This document shows, piece by piece, positions 53,247 through 61,573 of a DNA stretch of 64,000 nucleotides. Both the position numbers and the translations under genes were made by a program. This DNA is from Rossellomorea aquimaris (lineage in GTDB: Bacteria; Bacillota; Bacilli; Bacillales; Bacillaceae_B): contig NZ_JAIVAT010000003.1 of the NCBI RefSeq assembly GCF_020172085.1, positions 248,001-312,000 of the forward strand, written 5' to 3'. Each line of letters opens with the position of its first letter. Position 1 is the first letter of the stretch. Under the pieces are notes generated by a model, which saw only the letters and a program-made list of their open reading frames with translations, was not told the origin of the DNA and did no database searches.

Positions 53247-53879
53247 TTGCTAACCTTATATATAACAAGACACGGAGAAACGGAATGGAATACCGAAAAA
53301 AGAATGCAAGGCTGGAGTGATTCAAACCTCACAAAGAAAGGGAAGGAACATGCAGTACTGTTAGGGAACAGACTAAAAGAAGTTCAATTCGAAGCTATTT
53401 ATTCAAGCCCAAGTAAAAGATCCGAAATGACTGCGACCTTAATAAAAGGTGACAAAGATATTCCCATGATCTTTGATGAGAGATTAAGAGAGATCAACAT
53501 GGGGATTTGGGAGGGGAAAACTTTTTCATACATTAAGGATAACCATCCTGATGAGTTTCACTCATTTTGGAATACTCCACATCTTTATGAATCATTGGGT
53601 GGAGAGAACTTCAATGAACTATTAAACAGAATTTTAACATGTATGGGGTCAATTCAAGAGAAACATGAATCAGGAAATATCCTAATCGTTACTCACTCTG
53701 TTGTCATAAAGGCATTATTAGCTCATTTCAAAAAACGTCCCTTAGAGAAATTATGGGATCCTCCATTTATTCATGATACGAGTCTTACTGTAATTGAGCT
53801 ATTGGAAAAGGGAAGTAAGATTGTGATGGAAGGAGATTTGTTACATCGAGAAACTGGCCATGAAATTAAGAAAGTGTAA
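53247..53879 (+). CDS. histidine phosphatase family protein
   Basis: The 210-residue protein has the phospho-His motif ITRHGETEWNTEKRMQGWSD, the basic pair in IYSSPSKRSEMTATLI, LREINMGIWEGK and the second catalytic His in ILIVTHSVVIKALLAHF. It belongs to the PhoE/YhfR/CobC-like branch of broad phosphatases. TTG 53247 is preferred to GTG 53238 because GAGGAG immediately precedes the latter. It probably shares a transcript with the lipoprotein genes on both sides. Confidence 0.9.
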   Translation: MLTLYITRHGETEWNTEKRMQGWSDSNLTKKGKEHAVLLGNRLKEVQFEAIYSSPSKRSEMTATLIKGDKDIPMIFDERLREINMGIWEGKTFSYIKDNHPDEFHSFWNTPHLYESLGGENFNELLNRILTCMGSIQEKHESGNILIVTHSVVIKALLAHFKKRPLEKLWDPPFIHDTSLTVIELLEKGSKIVMEGDLLHRETGHEIKKV

Positions 53880-53911
53880 AATGTGGAAAAATCATTTTCA
53901 GGGGTGAGTAT

Positions 53912-54286
53912 ATGCTTAAGAAAATCTTGTTCGTTGGCAGTGTGCTTCTATTAACCGCCTGCAACACCAAAGATTTCTCCTTCACCGGTGAATCCGATCA
54001 CTGGCAGGCTGACCTAACCGTCAACCAATCCAGTGATTTTGAAAAGCAGGATTTCGTTCTAAAGTACAAAGGGAAGGACATGGATTCTGTTGGTGACATT
54101 GCCTATACAGTCAAAGAGGGAACCGGGGAATTTGGAAGAACAGGTGTGACCCTTGAGGGAAATGGAGTCATCCGGGACAGCAGTGAAGCAGATCCCACGA
54201 ATGCTAAGATGAGTGAAGATGCTGAGGTTGACGTGACGGTGAAGTGGGATGATCAGGAGGAAACATTTACTTTAGTAAAAGAATAA
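53912..54286 (+). CDS. lipoprotein, paralog of the one at 4109
   Basis: The 124-residue product has the signal MLKKILFVGSVLLLTAC with Cys at residue 17. The mature part shares the order FSFTGESDHW, NQSSD, YKGKDMDSVGDIAYTV and DVTVKWDDQEETFTLVK with the lipoprotein at 4109-4495, so the two are probably related by duplication although nearly 50 kb apart. This copy lacks the CSGC pair of the other. Function unknown. GGGGTGAG precedes the ATG. Confidence 0.8.
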   Translation: MLKKILFVGSVLLLTACNTKDFSFTGESDHWQADLTVNQSSDFEKQDFVLKYKGKDMDSVGDIAYTVKEGTGEFGRTGVTLEGNGVIRDSSEADPTNAKMSEDAEVDVTVKWDDQEETFTLVKE

Positions 54287-54302
54287 AAAGGATTTGAATG
54301 AA

Positions 54303-54503
54303 ATGTGGGAGAAAAAGTTTCAAATAAAGTTGTGGCTGATGGCCGTTTTGGCCTCTCTTTTTTTGTTTGGTGTGACGAAATTCATTTGGAGAGAAGTGAA
54401 TGATGCACTATTGCTGGTTTATTTAATAGTGGGATTCCTTATGAATGTTCTTATCTCAAAAATCAGAGATTTGAGTTCGAGGAATAGCAGTTCCTACAAA
54501 TAA
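54303..54503 (+). CDS. small two-helix membrane protein, 66 aa
   Basis: Two hydrophobic segments (about residues 9-25 and 34-50) with a basic tail ISKIRDLSSRNSSSYK. I know no family. It starts 17 bases after the lipoprotein gene; AAAAGGA lies about 10 bases before ATG 54303, while TTG 54294 abuts it. It closes the transcript that begins at the promoter near 52811, but no clear terminator is seen before the repeat array that follows. Confidence 0.6.
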   Translation: MWEKKFQIKLWLMAVLASLFLFGVTKFIWREVNDALLLVYLIVGFLMNVLISKIRDLSSRNSSSYK

Positions 54504-54537
54504 AATTCGAAAAGAACGTTGAATGATTTTCAATCAG

Positions 54538-54637
54538 GATTAATTAATGGAATTAAGGATGAATTAATCTGAAATAAGATTAATTATTTTAAATCGGTTT
54601 AAATAATGGATCAAAATGGATTAATTGATGATCAACG
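54538..54637. repeat. 20-bp degenerate tandem repeat with GATTAATT core
   Basis: Five units begin at 54538, 54558, 54578, 54597 and 54618, 20-21 bases apart, opening GATTAATTAATGG, GATGAATTAATC, GATTAATTATTT, GTTTAAATAATGG and GGATTAATTGATG. Several cores are palindromic and could fold as RNA. The array fills the gap before the NUDIX operon. Confidence 0.6.
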
Positions 54638-54712
54638 CTTTAATCTACCTACTTATTTTACAAGTGAATCCTAGCCTGACCAAGTAACAGAACCAATAAA
54701 GGAGGGAAAACC

Positions 54713-55183
54713 ATGAATTACGTCAAAGATCTACGAAAATTAGTCGGAACCAGACCCTTAATCCTGCCCGGGTCTGTCGTCCTCATTCTAAACGAAAAAA
54801 ATGAATTACTACTTCAGCACCGAACGGATGGGGGTTGGGGACTTCCAGGAGGATTGATGGAGCTTGGCGAAAGTTTAGAGGAGACGGCACGGAGAGAAGT
54901 CAAGGAAGAAACGGGATTGGATATAGGGGAGCTGACCCTGGTAAACGTCTTCTCTGGTTCGGATTATTTTTTCAAAGTATCGAATGGGGATGAATTGTAT
55001 TCCGTCACGGCCGTTTATGCCACAAAGGACGTGGGAGGAAAACTGGAAGTAGATGCAACAGAATCGGTTGAAATCCAATTTTTTAAACTGAATGAACTGC
55101 CGGACGGGTTAACGGATGAATATAAAAGCTACATCACGCCATACATAAATCAATTAAAGAAAGAATTCGAGGTGCAGAAATGA
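54713..55183 (+). CDS. NUDIX hydrolase (paralog 3 of 3)
   Basis: The 156-residue protein has the NUDIX box GGLMELGESLEETARRE followed by VKEETGL and the N-terminal YVKDLRKLVGTRPLILPGS signature shared with the copies at 10032 and 40965. It is the first gene of a tight four-gene run: it overlaps the next gene by four bases (ATGA). AAAGGAGG precedes the ATG. This is the only copy with an operon context, which may point to the pathway of the subgroup. Confidence 0.92.
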   Translation: MNYVKDLRKLVGTRPLILPGSVVLILNEKNELLLQHRTDGGWGLPGGLMELGESLEETARREVKEETGLDIGELTLVNVFSGSDYFFKVSNGDELYSVTAVYATKDVGGKLEVDATESVEIQFFKLNELPDGLTDEYKSYITPYINQLKKEFEVQK

Positions 55184-55941
55184 TCGCTTCAGACAGCATC
55201 TTAAAGACTTGGGAGAAATTTAAAGATTTTCCGATGGAGACATTAACAAAGGTCTGGTTTTATAACGGGGGAACTGCGAAGAAGCAGCGTGATGTTTCTC
55301 TTATGCGGGAGCATCGGGAACAATTCGGCATGTCGGGAAATTGTTTCGATCTTGCACTGTGGTTACTTGATGAGTTTAAAAGGGATGGCGTCGAGGCCTA
55401 TCCTGTCGGTCATAATTTGAATTCGAAAGATGCTCATGCGGCCGTTATCGCATTAAATGAAAAAGGGGAACGGTTTCTTTGTGACCTGGGTGATCAATGG
55501 TTGAATCCCATTCTTATAGATACAAAGAGTCCTGATTATTCGAACGAAACATTAAGTGGTTTCTTTCCTGCTGCAAAGGTGCAGGTTCAGGCTCATCCGT
55601 CAGGTACGGAAATCCGATATCATCGACCGAATGGAAAAGTATCGAAGCAAATTTTCCAAACTGATCCGGTTGATAGGGATGTGTTCTTATCGGCTGCGGA
55701 ACATTCTCAACATTTGATCAAGCCCCATCCATTACTGGAGTGCAGAATCCCGTACAAAACTGAAATCGCTCATTGGGAGTTTTACAATTGGGAGAGCTTT
55801 CTAAGTACGACAGAAGGATTGATGAAGGATTCCAAGCTGGGAACAGTGGAAGAATGGGCTGAACGAATCCATGGGAAAACGAGCTACGACAAATCGGTTC
55901 TAATCGAAATATTAGAACATTACAGACGCATTCAAGTATGA
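55180..55941 (+). CDS. cysteine transglutaminase/arylamine N-acetyltransferase-like protein
   Basis: The 253-residue protein has a likely Cys-His-Asp triad: MSGNCFDLALWLLDEFKRDG (Cys about residue 52), SKDAHAAVIALNEKGERFL (His) and CDLGDQWLNPI (Asp). This order and the spacing match the arylamine N-acetyltransferase/transglutaminase-like thiol fold. I cannot say whether it acetylates, cleaves or condenses. It overlaps the NUDIX stop by four bases and its own stop overlaps an ATG of the next gene, so translation is coupled through the operon. Confidence 0.75.
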   Translation: MIASDSILKTWEKFKDFPMETLTKVWFYNGGTAKKQRDVSLMREHREQFGMSGNCFDLALWLLDEFKRDGVEAYPVGHNLNSKDAHAAVIALNEKGERFLCDLGDQWLNPILIDTKSPDYSNETLSGFFPAAKVQVQAHPSGTEIRYHRPNGKVSKQIFQTDPVDRDVFLSAAEHSQHLIKPHPLLECRIPYKTEIAHWEFYNWESFLSTTEGLMKDSKLGTVEEWAERIHGKTSYDKSVLIEILEHYRRIQV

Positions 55942-55955
55942 AAGGAACAACGACA

Positions 55956-56522
55956 ATGAAAACAACTCAATGGCCGAACGTAACATTAAGAGAATTGACA
56001 CTGGATGATGCAGAAGACCGTTACCAGTGGTGCAAGGATAAAGAAGTAACCCAGCACTTGAACATGCCCGATAAATATCCTCCATTCAGCCGGGAAGAAA
56101 CCCAGAACTGGATTGACATGTGCATCAACAAGACCAATGGATATGAGCAAAAAGCGATTATCACGGAAGATGGCAAACACATCGGGTGGATCGATTTGAA
56201 AAATATCGACCGTATGAACAAACATGCAGAACTTGGAGTCGCGATCGGGGATAAGACCTATTGGGGCAAAGGGTACGGATTAGCTGCCATGCGAGAGATG
56301 CTTCAATGGGGATTCGAGGAACTGGGACTTAACAAGATCTGGCTCAGGGTTGAAGTCGATAATGAGCAAGCGATCAAGTCTTATAAACTGATCGGATATG
56401 TGGAAGAAGGTATATTACGACAGGACCGATTGAGGAACGGTGAATTTGTAGACCGACTGAGAATGAGCATCCTAAGAGAGGAGTTTTTCAATGAAGAAAG
56501 TGGACCATCAAAAGTTTCATGA
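55956..56522 (+). CDS. GNAT acetyltransferase, RimJ/RimL type
   Basis: The 188-residue protein is of the RimL/SpeG-like branch: VTLRELTLDDAEDRYQWCKD, KHIGWIDLKNIDRMNKHAEL, the acetyl-CoA loop KTYWGKGYGLAAMREMLQWG and VDNEQAIKSYKLIGYVEEGI. AAAGGA before ATG 55956 is a usable ribosome site; ATG 55938, which overlaps the previous stop as ATGA, is an alternative that adds six residues. The last 32 bases overlap the next gene. Confidence 0.87.
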   Translation: MKTTQWPNVTLRELTLDDAEDRYQWCKDKEVTQHLNMPDKYPPFSREETQNWIDMCINKTNGYEQKAIITEDGKHIGWIDLKNIDRMNKHAELGVAIGDKTYWGKGYGLAAMREMLQWGFEELGLNKIWLRVEVDNEQAIKSYKLIGYVEEGILRQDRLRNGEFVDRLRMSILREEFFNEESGPSKVS

Positions 56523-57003
56523 ATTTATCAAAATAGCAAACAAACTGAATGCTATAGGAATCACGCCATTGCTAATGGGCTCGGTGGGTTTAGAAGTGGT
56601 CACGGGCAGAAGCTGGGACGCACAGGATCTGGACATTCATGTGCCAGGAGATAAACGAGGATGGGAAGTGCCGGCTGAAACATCCATACATAACTGGAAT
56701 GAGATTGAGAACATCATGGCTACGATGAGCTATAACCTGATCGATCTCCATGAACATGAATTTACGAAAGCTGATCTTTCCGTTGAGTTCGGCATTATCG
56801 ACACGCTGCCCGATTTCGCAGGAGTGCGATTAGAAGATCTAACGATTCATAGAGATGGAGAAGTGAGTTACTATCTACTGAATCCCGAGCAATATTTACG
56901 TGTTTACGAGGCTTCTTCTAAAGACAGCTATCGGGCAGATCAGAATAATCATAAGGATTTGGGCAAAATCGAGTATTTGAGAAATGCGACACACAGTAAA
57001 TAA
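56491..57003 (+). CDS. nucleotidyltransferase-like protein, 170 aa
   Basis: The protein shows LLMGSVGLEVVTGRSWDAQD and LDIHVPGD, the G-S-x-G-L...D-x-D core of the nucleotidyltransferase fold, and a third acidic site in LSVEFGIIDTLPDF. It resembles small aminoglycoside- or toxin-type nucleotidyltransferases but also uncharacterised Bacillus proteins. It starts inside the GNAT gene with AGAGGAG upstream and is the fourth member of the coupled run NUDIX, thiol transferase-like, GNAT, nucleotidyltransferase-like. Confidence 0.75.
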   Translation: MKKVDHQKFHEFIKIANKLNAIGITPLLMGSVGLEVVTGRSWDAQDLDIHVPGDKRGWEVPAETSIHNWNEIENIMATMSYNLIDLHEHEFTKADLSVEFGIIDTLPDFAGVRLEDLTIHRDGEVSYYLLNPEQYLRVYEASSKDSYRADQNNHKDLGKIEYLRNATHSK

Positions 57004-57076
57004 AACGACAACTCGTGGAACCAGCAGGATATGTTACAGTTAAAATATAGGAAATGTAGTAAGAAGGAGGGAAACG

Positions 57077-57286
57077 ATGTACTTCTTAATTTTTCTGGGG
57101 ATTGTCGTTGTGTATTTTGCGATCCGGATTTTCATTGGTTCGAGGAAAATGGAGTTTTATGGAGATAGCATCAAAAAGAATTCGCCGGATCCAAGAGAAA
57201 AAGCATATCAAAAATCCGCCCAACATTCTCAACAAGCCATGAATGCTAACAATCAAACTGGTGGAGGGGGAGGGCCTTCTTCTTAA
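57077..57286 (+). CDS. small single-pass membrane protein, 69 aa
   Basis: One N-terminal helix (YFLIFLGIVVVYFAIRIFIG) is followed by a polar, basic then Gln/Ser/Gly-rich tail ending GGGGGPSS, which is probably disordered and cytoplasmic. I know no family. AAGGAGGG lies before ATG 57077. It is separated from the four-gene run by 73 bases with a possible promoter (TTAAAATATAGG near 57041) and ends at a bidirectional hairpin. Confidence 0.65.
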   Translation: MYFLIFLGIVVVYFAIRIFIGSRKMEFYGDSIKKNSPDPREKAYQKSAQHSQQAMNANNQTGGGGGPSS

Positions 57287-57296
57287 GGTCCAGCAG

Positions 57297-57328
57297 AAAG
57301 GGAACTCCCGCATAGTGAAGTTCCCTTT
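57297..57328. terminator. bidirectional terminator
   Basis: AAAGGGAACT and AGTTCCCTTT form a 10-bp stem between two convergent genes. Confidence 0.8.
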
Positions 57329-57337
57329 GACTCCTTT

Positions 57338-57832
57338 TCATTGTTTCAAACTGTCCAACAATCCGCCATCATCCAGATTCCGAATCGTCACAATCTTCCC
57401 TTCGTCATTGAGATTGATTCTTCCAGTGACGGTAGCGGTTTTACTCTTACCATCCTTACTATATTCCACTTTGACTTTATAATCATAAGCAAGATCTTGA
57501 TCTTTTTTCAATTCAATATTGGCCGGTTTCAACTGATACCCATTTTCATAAGCCATCCGTTGATACAACAACAAATGATTAGCATTCAGCATGTCTTCCC
57601 AACTCATAACCAGAGGCTTATAGTTCTCTTCTACATATTCTTTCAACTCAGGTGGAAAGGCTCCGTCTTCTTCAAACGCAACCGTGAGTTCATCAGTGGG
57701 TCCGGTAAATTCCTTTTTCAAAAACGTTTCAATGGTTTCTACATGTTCATTTTGTGAATTACAGCCAACAACAAGAACCAAGAGTGTCGATGTAACTATC
57801 AGCTTTAAAAGTGGACTAATCCGTTTTTTCAT
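57338..57832 (-). CDS. lipoprotein of unknown function, 164 aa
   Basis: The signal MKKRISPLLKLIVTSTLLVL ends in the lipobox VVGC (Cys about residue 24). The mature protein contains ETIETFLKKEFTGPTDELTV and a beta-rich end AYDYKVKVEYSKDGKSKTAT, which recalls small extracytoplasmic NTF2-like lipoproteins, though without a firm match. GGGGGCGA lies 11 bases before the ATG. It is a lone minus-strand gene between two plus-strand units. Confidence 0.78.
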   Translation of the reverse strand: MKKRISPLLKLIVTSTLLVLVVGCNSQNEHVETIETFLKKEFTGPTDELTVAFEEDGAFPPELKEYVEENYKPLVMSWEDMLNANHLLLYQRMAYENGYQLKPANIELKKDQDLAYDYKVKVEYSKDGKSKTATVTGRINLNDEGKIVTIRNLDDGGLLDSLKQ

Positions 57833-57952
57833 AAACCATATCGCCCCCTTGGGTTATATTTACGGAACAGGGATGGTAAAAGTTTCAATTTTTCCGAGGT
57901 CTTTGGTGCTTTCAGGTGCAGGAATGAAAATAAAGAGTGTGGAGGAAAAAAC

Positions 57953-58747
57953 ATGAATTCATTAGAATCACAATATCGTAATCCGACGAAACTGAATACC
58001 CGGATCAATATTCATGAGACATACAGTGAAAATAAAAAGGATTGGCATCTATGGCTATTTGAACAGATGAACATCTCCCCAAATAGTAAGATTCTTGAGG
58101 TGGGATGTGGAGACGGCACTTTTTGGATGAAGAATAGAAAGCGGATTGATCCTAGTTGGAACTTGATTCTCTCTGATTTTTCAGAAGGGATGGTTGAATC
58201 GGCTCATAAGAATGTAGGGGTGAACCCTAACATTCAGTACAGTTCATTCAACATTGAGGATATTCCTTTTGCAGAAAACCATTTTGATATCGTGATAGCC
58301 AGCCACATGCTGTATCATGTCCCAAATCGGAAAAAAGCGTTAGAAGAAGTAAGACGGGTGTTAAAACCAGATGGTACATTTTACTGTTCAACCATTGGAC
58401 AGAATCATTTGAAAGAATTTGGTGAGTTGTTAAAACGTTTTGATCCACATTTAGACTTCCCATCTGCCAGAGAACACGCCTTGAACTTCGGAGTGGAAAA
58501 CGGGGCTGCCCAGCTTCAAGAGTATTTCAATGAAATCGGGTATAAAGACTTTGCAGGAGGACTGAAAATCACAGATGAAAAAGCAATCGTGGATTATCTG
58601 CTTTCCTCTAATACAGACCTGAATAAAATATTGGTCAATGACACATTATCAGATTTTCTTTCATTCCTTAAATCGGAAAAAGAAGAGAATAATGGAGCGA
58701 TTTACATAACGAAGTCGACTGGATTGTTTGAATCCAAACGATCATGA
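57953..58747 (+). CDS. class I SAM-dependent methyltransferase
   Basis: The 264-residue protein has the SAM motif ILEVGCGDGTFWMKN (about residues 48-62), the acidic strand 2 region LILSDFSEGMVESAH, FNIEDIPFAENHFDIVIASH and the post motif LKPDGTFYCSTIGQNH. It belongs to the Methyltransf_11/25 group; substrate unknown. GGAGG is located before ATG 57953. The pyridoxamine oxidase-like gene starts 13 bases after it, so they are likely co-transcribed. Confidence 0.88.
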   Translation: MNSLESQYRNPTKLNTRINIHETYSENKKDWHLWLFEQMNISPNSKILEVGCGDGTFWMKNRKRIDPSWNLILSDFSEGMVESAHKNVGVNPNIQYSSFNIEDIPFAENHFDIVIASHMLYHVPNRKKALEEVRRVLKPDGTFYCSTIGQNHLKEFGELLKRFDPHLDFPSAREHALNFGVENGAAQLQEYFNEIGYKDFAGGLKITDEKAIVDYLLSSNTDLNKILVNDTLSDFLSFLKSEKEENNGAIYITKSTGLFESKRS

Positions 58748-58760
58748 GGAGATGAAAAAC

Positions 58761-59204
58761 TTGAAAATCATATATGGTAATAAAAGCTTTAAACTAGATG
58801 AATTTCTTGTAAAACCTTTATTTGCCCATCTATCCACACTATCCAAAGAAGGACCAAGGGAGTCCCCAGTATGGTTTTACTGGGAAAATGAGCACATCTA
58901 TATCATCGGAACCCCATCCTCAGACACCTTCCAACGAAGAATCGAAGAAAACCCAGCGTGTGCCATAGGTATCGTCGACCTGGATCACACTACCGGAAAA
59001 GTCCTTCATGCAGGGTTCAGAGGGGAAGCCACAGTGGAGCCATTTGATAAGAAGATTGCAACGAAATTACTGGAGCGGTATCTGGGTCCGGATGAAGAGA
59101 AGTGGGATCGCAGGTTTCAAGGATTGGGCGATAGCAATGTCCTTATAAAATTTGTGCCCGAGACGGTGGTTGTGAGGGATCAGTCTTTTGTGCCGAGTAT
59201 TTGA
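58761..59204 (+). CDS. pyridoxamine 5'-phosphate oxidase-like flavoprotein
   Basis: The 147-residue protein has the split-barrel FMN-binding pattern: FAHLSTLSKEGPRESPVWFY, HIYIIGTPSSDTFQRRIEEN and VLHAGFRGEATVEPF. Such small proteins bind FMN, F420 or haem and are mostly uncharacterised. TTG 58761 is chosen because GAGGAG lies nine bases upstream; in-frame starts at 58728 and 58752 are before or inside that site. A terminator follows. Confidence 0.85.
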   Translation: MKIIYGNKSFKLDEFLVKPLFAHLSTLSKEGPRESPVWFYWENEHIYIIGTPSSDTFQRRIEENPACAIGIVDLDHTTGKVLHAGFRGEATVEPFDKKIATKLLERYLGPDEEKWDRRFQGLGDSNVLIKFVPETVVVRDQSFVPSI

Positions 59205-59230
59205 TTTTAGACTAAATTTCTTATTCTTAC

Positions 59231-59267
59231 AAGATGGCGATTCTTAGGTTTCGCTATCTTTTTTTGC
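59231..59267 (+). terminator. terminator after the flavoprotein gene
   Basis: AAGATGGCGA and TCGCTATCTT form a 10-bp stem (one G-U pair) followed by a long T-run. Confidence 0.85.
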
Positions 59268-59274
59268 TTTTTTT

Positions 59275-59300
59275 GGAACTGAATTGTATCTCACAATGTC
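59275..59300 (+). promoter_or_regulatory. probable ECF-type promoter of sigma system 2
   Basis: GGAACT (59275-59280) and TGTCTAA (from 59297) are spaced by 16 bases, a fair fit to ECF promoters of the GGAAC/CGTC type. It stands 23 bases before the ribosome-site region of the sigma gene and suggests autoregulation. Confidence 0.5.
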
Positions 59301-59322
59301 TAATAAGGGAAAGGAGGGCAAT

Positions 59323-59847
59323 ATGAATAAATACAAGTTGGTAGAAAAAGCAATAAAGGGAGATAAAAAAGCCTTTGCTCAACTCATTGAAGAGGAGAAG
59401 GTCAAGCTATACAGAACAGCTTTTCTTTATACAAAAGATAAGGATGATTCACTGGATATTGTTCAAGATTCAATATATAAAGCACTTATATCTATAAAGA
59501 ATCTCAAAGAGCCTAATTATTTTTCCAGTTGGTTAATGAGAATATTGATTAATTCTTCATTAGACTTTATTAAAAAGAAGAAAAAGGTTGTTACATTGGA
59601 TTTTGAAATTATTGATGAGTTCCCGATTGGAAAACCAAAGACTGACTATAAATTAGATCTCTTTGAAGCATTAGACGGTCTGAGGGAGCGGTACAAAACC
59701 ATCATTATCCTAAAATATTATCAAGACAAGACGCTGAAACAAATAGCGGAATTACTAGATCTTCCTGAAGGTACTGTAAAATCAAACCTTCATCGTGCTC
59801 TCCAAGAACTAAGAAACTTGATAGGGGAGGATTGTGTAAATGAATAA
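59323..59847 (+). CDS. ECF sigma factor (system 2)
   Basis: The 174-residue protein has region 2 (LYRTAFLYTKDKDDSLDIVQ, FSSWLMRILINSSLDFIKKK) and region 4 (LRERYKTIIILKYYQDKTLK, LDLPEGTVKSNLHRALQELR). AAAGGAGG precedes ATG 59323; the frame is open 13 codons further up. It overlaps the anti-sigma gene by eight bases. The sequence is more Lys- and Ile-rich than that of system 1 and is closest in type to SigV-like factors. Confidence 0.93.
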   Translation: MNKYKLVEKAIKGDKKAFAQLIEEEKVKLYRTAFLYTKDKDDSLDIVQDSIYKALISIKNLKEPNYFSSWLMRILINSSLDFIKKKKKVVTLDFEIIDEFPIGKPKTDYKLDLFEALDGLRERYKTIIILKYYQDKTLKQIAELLDLPEGTVKSNLHRALQELRNLIGEDCVNE

Positions 59848-60856
59848 GGTTATAAACAAATTCAAAGAAGACGTTGAGAATGTAGAGATACCACTCGATG
59901 AGTTAGATGCTGTAATTAAAAAGGAAATCATCGGTCATTCGAGAAATAATAGAAGTAGGAAAAAGGTTTTGTTCGCTATAGCAACGGCTATTCTATTTTT
60001 TATTTTACTATTAGGAAGTAGCTATGTATCCCCGACAATGGCCAATGTATTGAGTAAAATTCCATTCATCAGTTCTGTATTACCTTCTACTGATGTAGGC
60101 TTACAAGCAGCAAATGAAAAGGGTCTAGTGAAATCAATCGGACAAACAGTTAATCAAGAGGGGATTATGATCACTATCACAGATGTCTACTATGATCATT
60201 CAAGATTAGAGATTGGATACTCTATTCCTTTTGAAGAAGAGGGACTTGAAACATTGAAAAAGTACAAAATTTTAGGCGTTGCAAAAGCCAATATTGAAGT
60301 TGATTCTCAAGACGTTGGGTATTCTGGCCATTCTACTTTAAGGAATGATTACATTATTGGAACGATAACGATAGATAATCATGACTTACCAAAATTTAAA
60401 GATAAGGTAAACATCACACTAGATATTACTGAAGTGTTGAATAAAAAAGGTCACTGGGAGTTTCATTTGTCAGCAAAAAAAGCTGAAGAGGATATCATTA
60501 TTCATCCAGATCAAGACGTTCGTGAAGGAGATTATGTCTTTTCTATTAATACGATTGAATTAACCCCAGGTAGTACAAAAATGGAATACTCCTTCTCAAT
60601 TCCTTCAAGTGAAGAGGAATTTAATGAACAAGCTCTAGATTTTAGTTTAATAACGGATACTGGGAAAACAGTTGCGACGATAAAAAAGGATATGATTTTT
60701 ATAGAGAATTCCGATGATCGGAGACAATATAATAGTCAAATCCTGTTTGAACCGATAGAGGATGTAGAATCTCTAACCGTAACACCCATTATTAAAGATT
60801 CAGATGGTAAAGGTGATTTCTTAGATGGACTTGAATTTGAAATCCCAATTCCTTAA
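59840..60856 (+). CDS. anti-sigma factor with DUF4179-type domain
   Basis: The 338-residue protein has a short cytoplasmic N-terminus, one membrane helix (VLFAIATAILFFILLLGSSY) and an extracytoplasmic DUF4179-like region (MANVLSKIPFISSVLPSTDV) followed by a beta-rich second half (DUF5643-like, EGDYVFSINTIELTPGSTKM). This is the usual make-up of anti-sigma partners of SigV/SigO-like ECF factors in Bacillus. It overlaps the sigma gene by eight bases. The inducing signal is unknown. Confidence 0.87.
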   Translation: MNKVINKFKEDVENVEIPLDELDAVIKKEIIGHSRNNRSRKKVLFAIATAILFFILLLGSSYVSPTMANVLSKIPFISSVLPSTDVGLQAANEKGLVKSIGQTVNQEGIMITITDVYYDHSRLEIGYSIPFEEEGLETLKKYKILGVAKANIEVDSQDVGYSGHSTLRNDYIIGTITIDNHDLPKFKDKVNITLDITEVLNKKGHWEFHLSAKKAEEDIIIHPDQDVREGDYVFSINTIELTPGSTKMEYSFSIPSSEEEFNEQALDFSLITDTGKTVATIKKDMIFIENSDDRRQYNSQILFEPIEDVESLTVTPIIKDSDGKGDFLDGLEFEIPIP

Positions 60857-60890
60857 TAAAAATGAGAGTTTATTTAGGAAAGTTAATAAT

Positions 60891-60986
60891 ATGGAAATCC
60901 CGATTATGGGAACCTTATTTTACCTAATTCAATCTATAAGCATATTTGTACTTGCCAAAATCGTCTATAGTATCTATCTTAAGTAA
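60891..60986 (+). CDS. possible 31-aa membrane peptide
   Basis: ATG 60891 is preceded by AGGAAAG at long spacing. The peptide (MEIPIMGTLFYLIQSISIFV, then LAKIVYSIYLK) is a single hydrophobic helix with a basic end. It lies 34 bases after the anti-sigma gene and may be part of that operon. Support is limited to composition and position. Confidence 0.4.
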   Translation: MEIPIMGTLFYLIQSISIFVLAKIVYSIYLK

Positions 60987-61012
60987 AATAATTTGAAAGA
61001 GAGGCCATACCC

Positions 61013-61540
61013 ATGACAAACATCATCATCCTAAACGGAGGATCAAGCTCAGGAAAAACAACACTTGCAAAATGTCTCCAAAATTCATTGACCGAGACAT
61101 GGATGAGATTCAGCATCGATGATCTAATCGAATCGATGCCTGATGCCATGCTCAATAAGGACAGCGGAATCAAACTCGATGAAGACGGGTCCGTCAGTCC
61201 GGGTGCAGAATTTCGAGAGCTTGAATCGGCATGGATGCACGGTATTGGAGAGATGGCACGAAGAGGTGCCCGGATCATCATTGATGATGTATTCCTGAGC
61301 GGAGTGGAAGCCCGTCAAAGATGGGAAACTTCCTTGGAAGGATTGCAGGTGATATGGGTTGGTGTCTTCTGTGATCCGGCCGTCGCGGGTGCCCGTGAGA
61401 AAGAAAGAGGGGACCGTATTGAAGGAATGGCTATATCCCAGGCTGTTGCGGTGCATGAAGGCATGAACTATGATGTAACCGTCGATACATCTAAGACATC
61501 GTTGAAAGAATGTATTAGGTTGATTGAGCAACAGATGTAA
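61013..61540 (+). CDS. chloramphenicol phosphotransferase-like (CPT) kinase
   Basis: The 175-residue protein has a Walker A motif IILNGGSSSGKTTLAKCLQN, the catalytic Asp region FSIDDLIESMP and GARIIIDDVFLSGVEARQRW, as in the CPT family (PF07931) that phosphorylates chloramphenicol in its Streptomyces producer. Many Bacillus homologs exist with unknown substrates, so resistance is possible but not shown. GAGAGG precedes the ATG. It is encoded just after ECF system 2, with a gap of 26 bases from the possible small peptide gene. Confidence 0.85.
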   Translation: MTNIIILNGGSSSGKTTLAKCLQNSLTETWMRFSIDDLIESMPDAMLNKDSGIKLDEDGSVSPGAEFRELESAWMHGIGEMARRGARIIIDDVFLSGVEARQRWETSLEGLQVIWVGVFCDPAVAGAREKERGDRIEGMAISQAVAVHEGMNYDVTVDTSKTSLKECIRLIEQQM

Positions 61541-61573
61541 GCTTTAAAGAGATTTCAATAAAGGTGGATTTTT

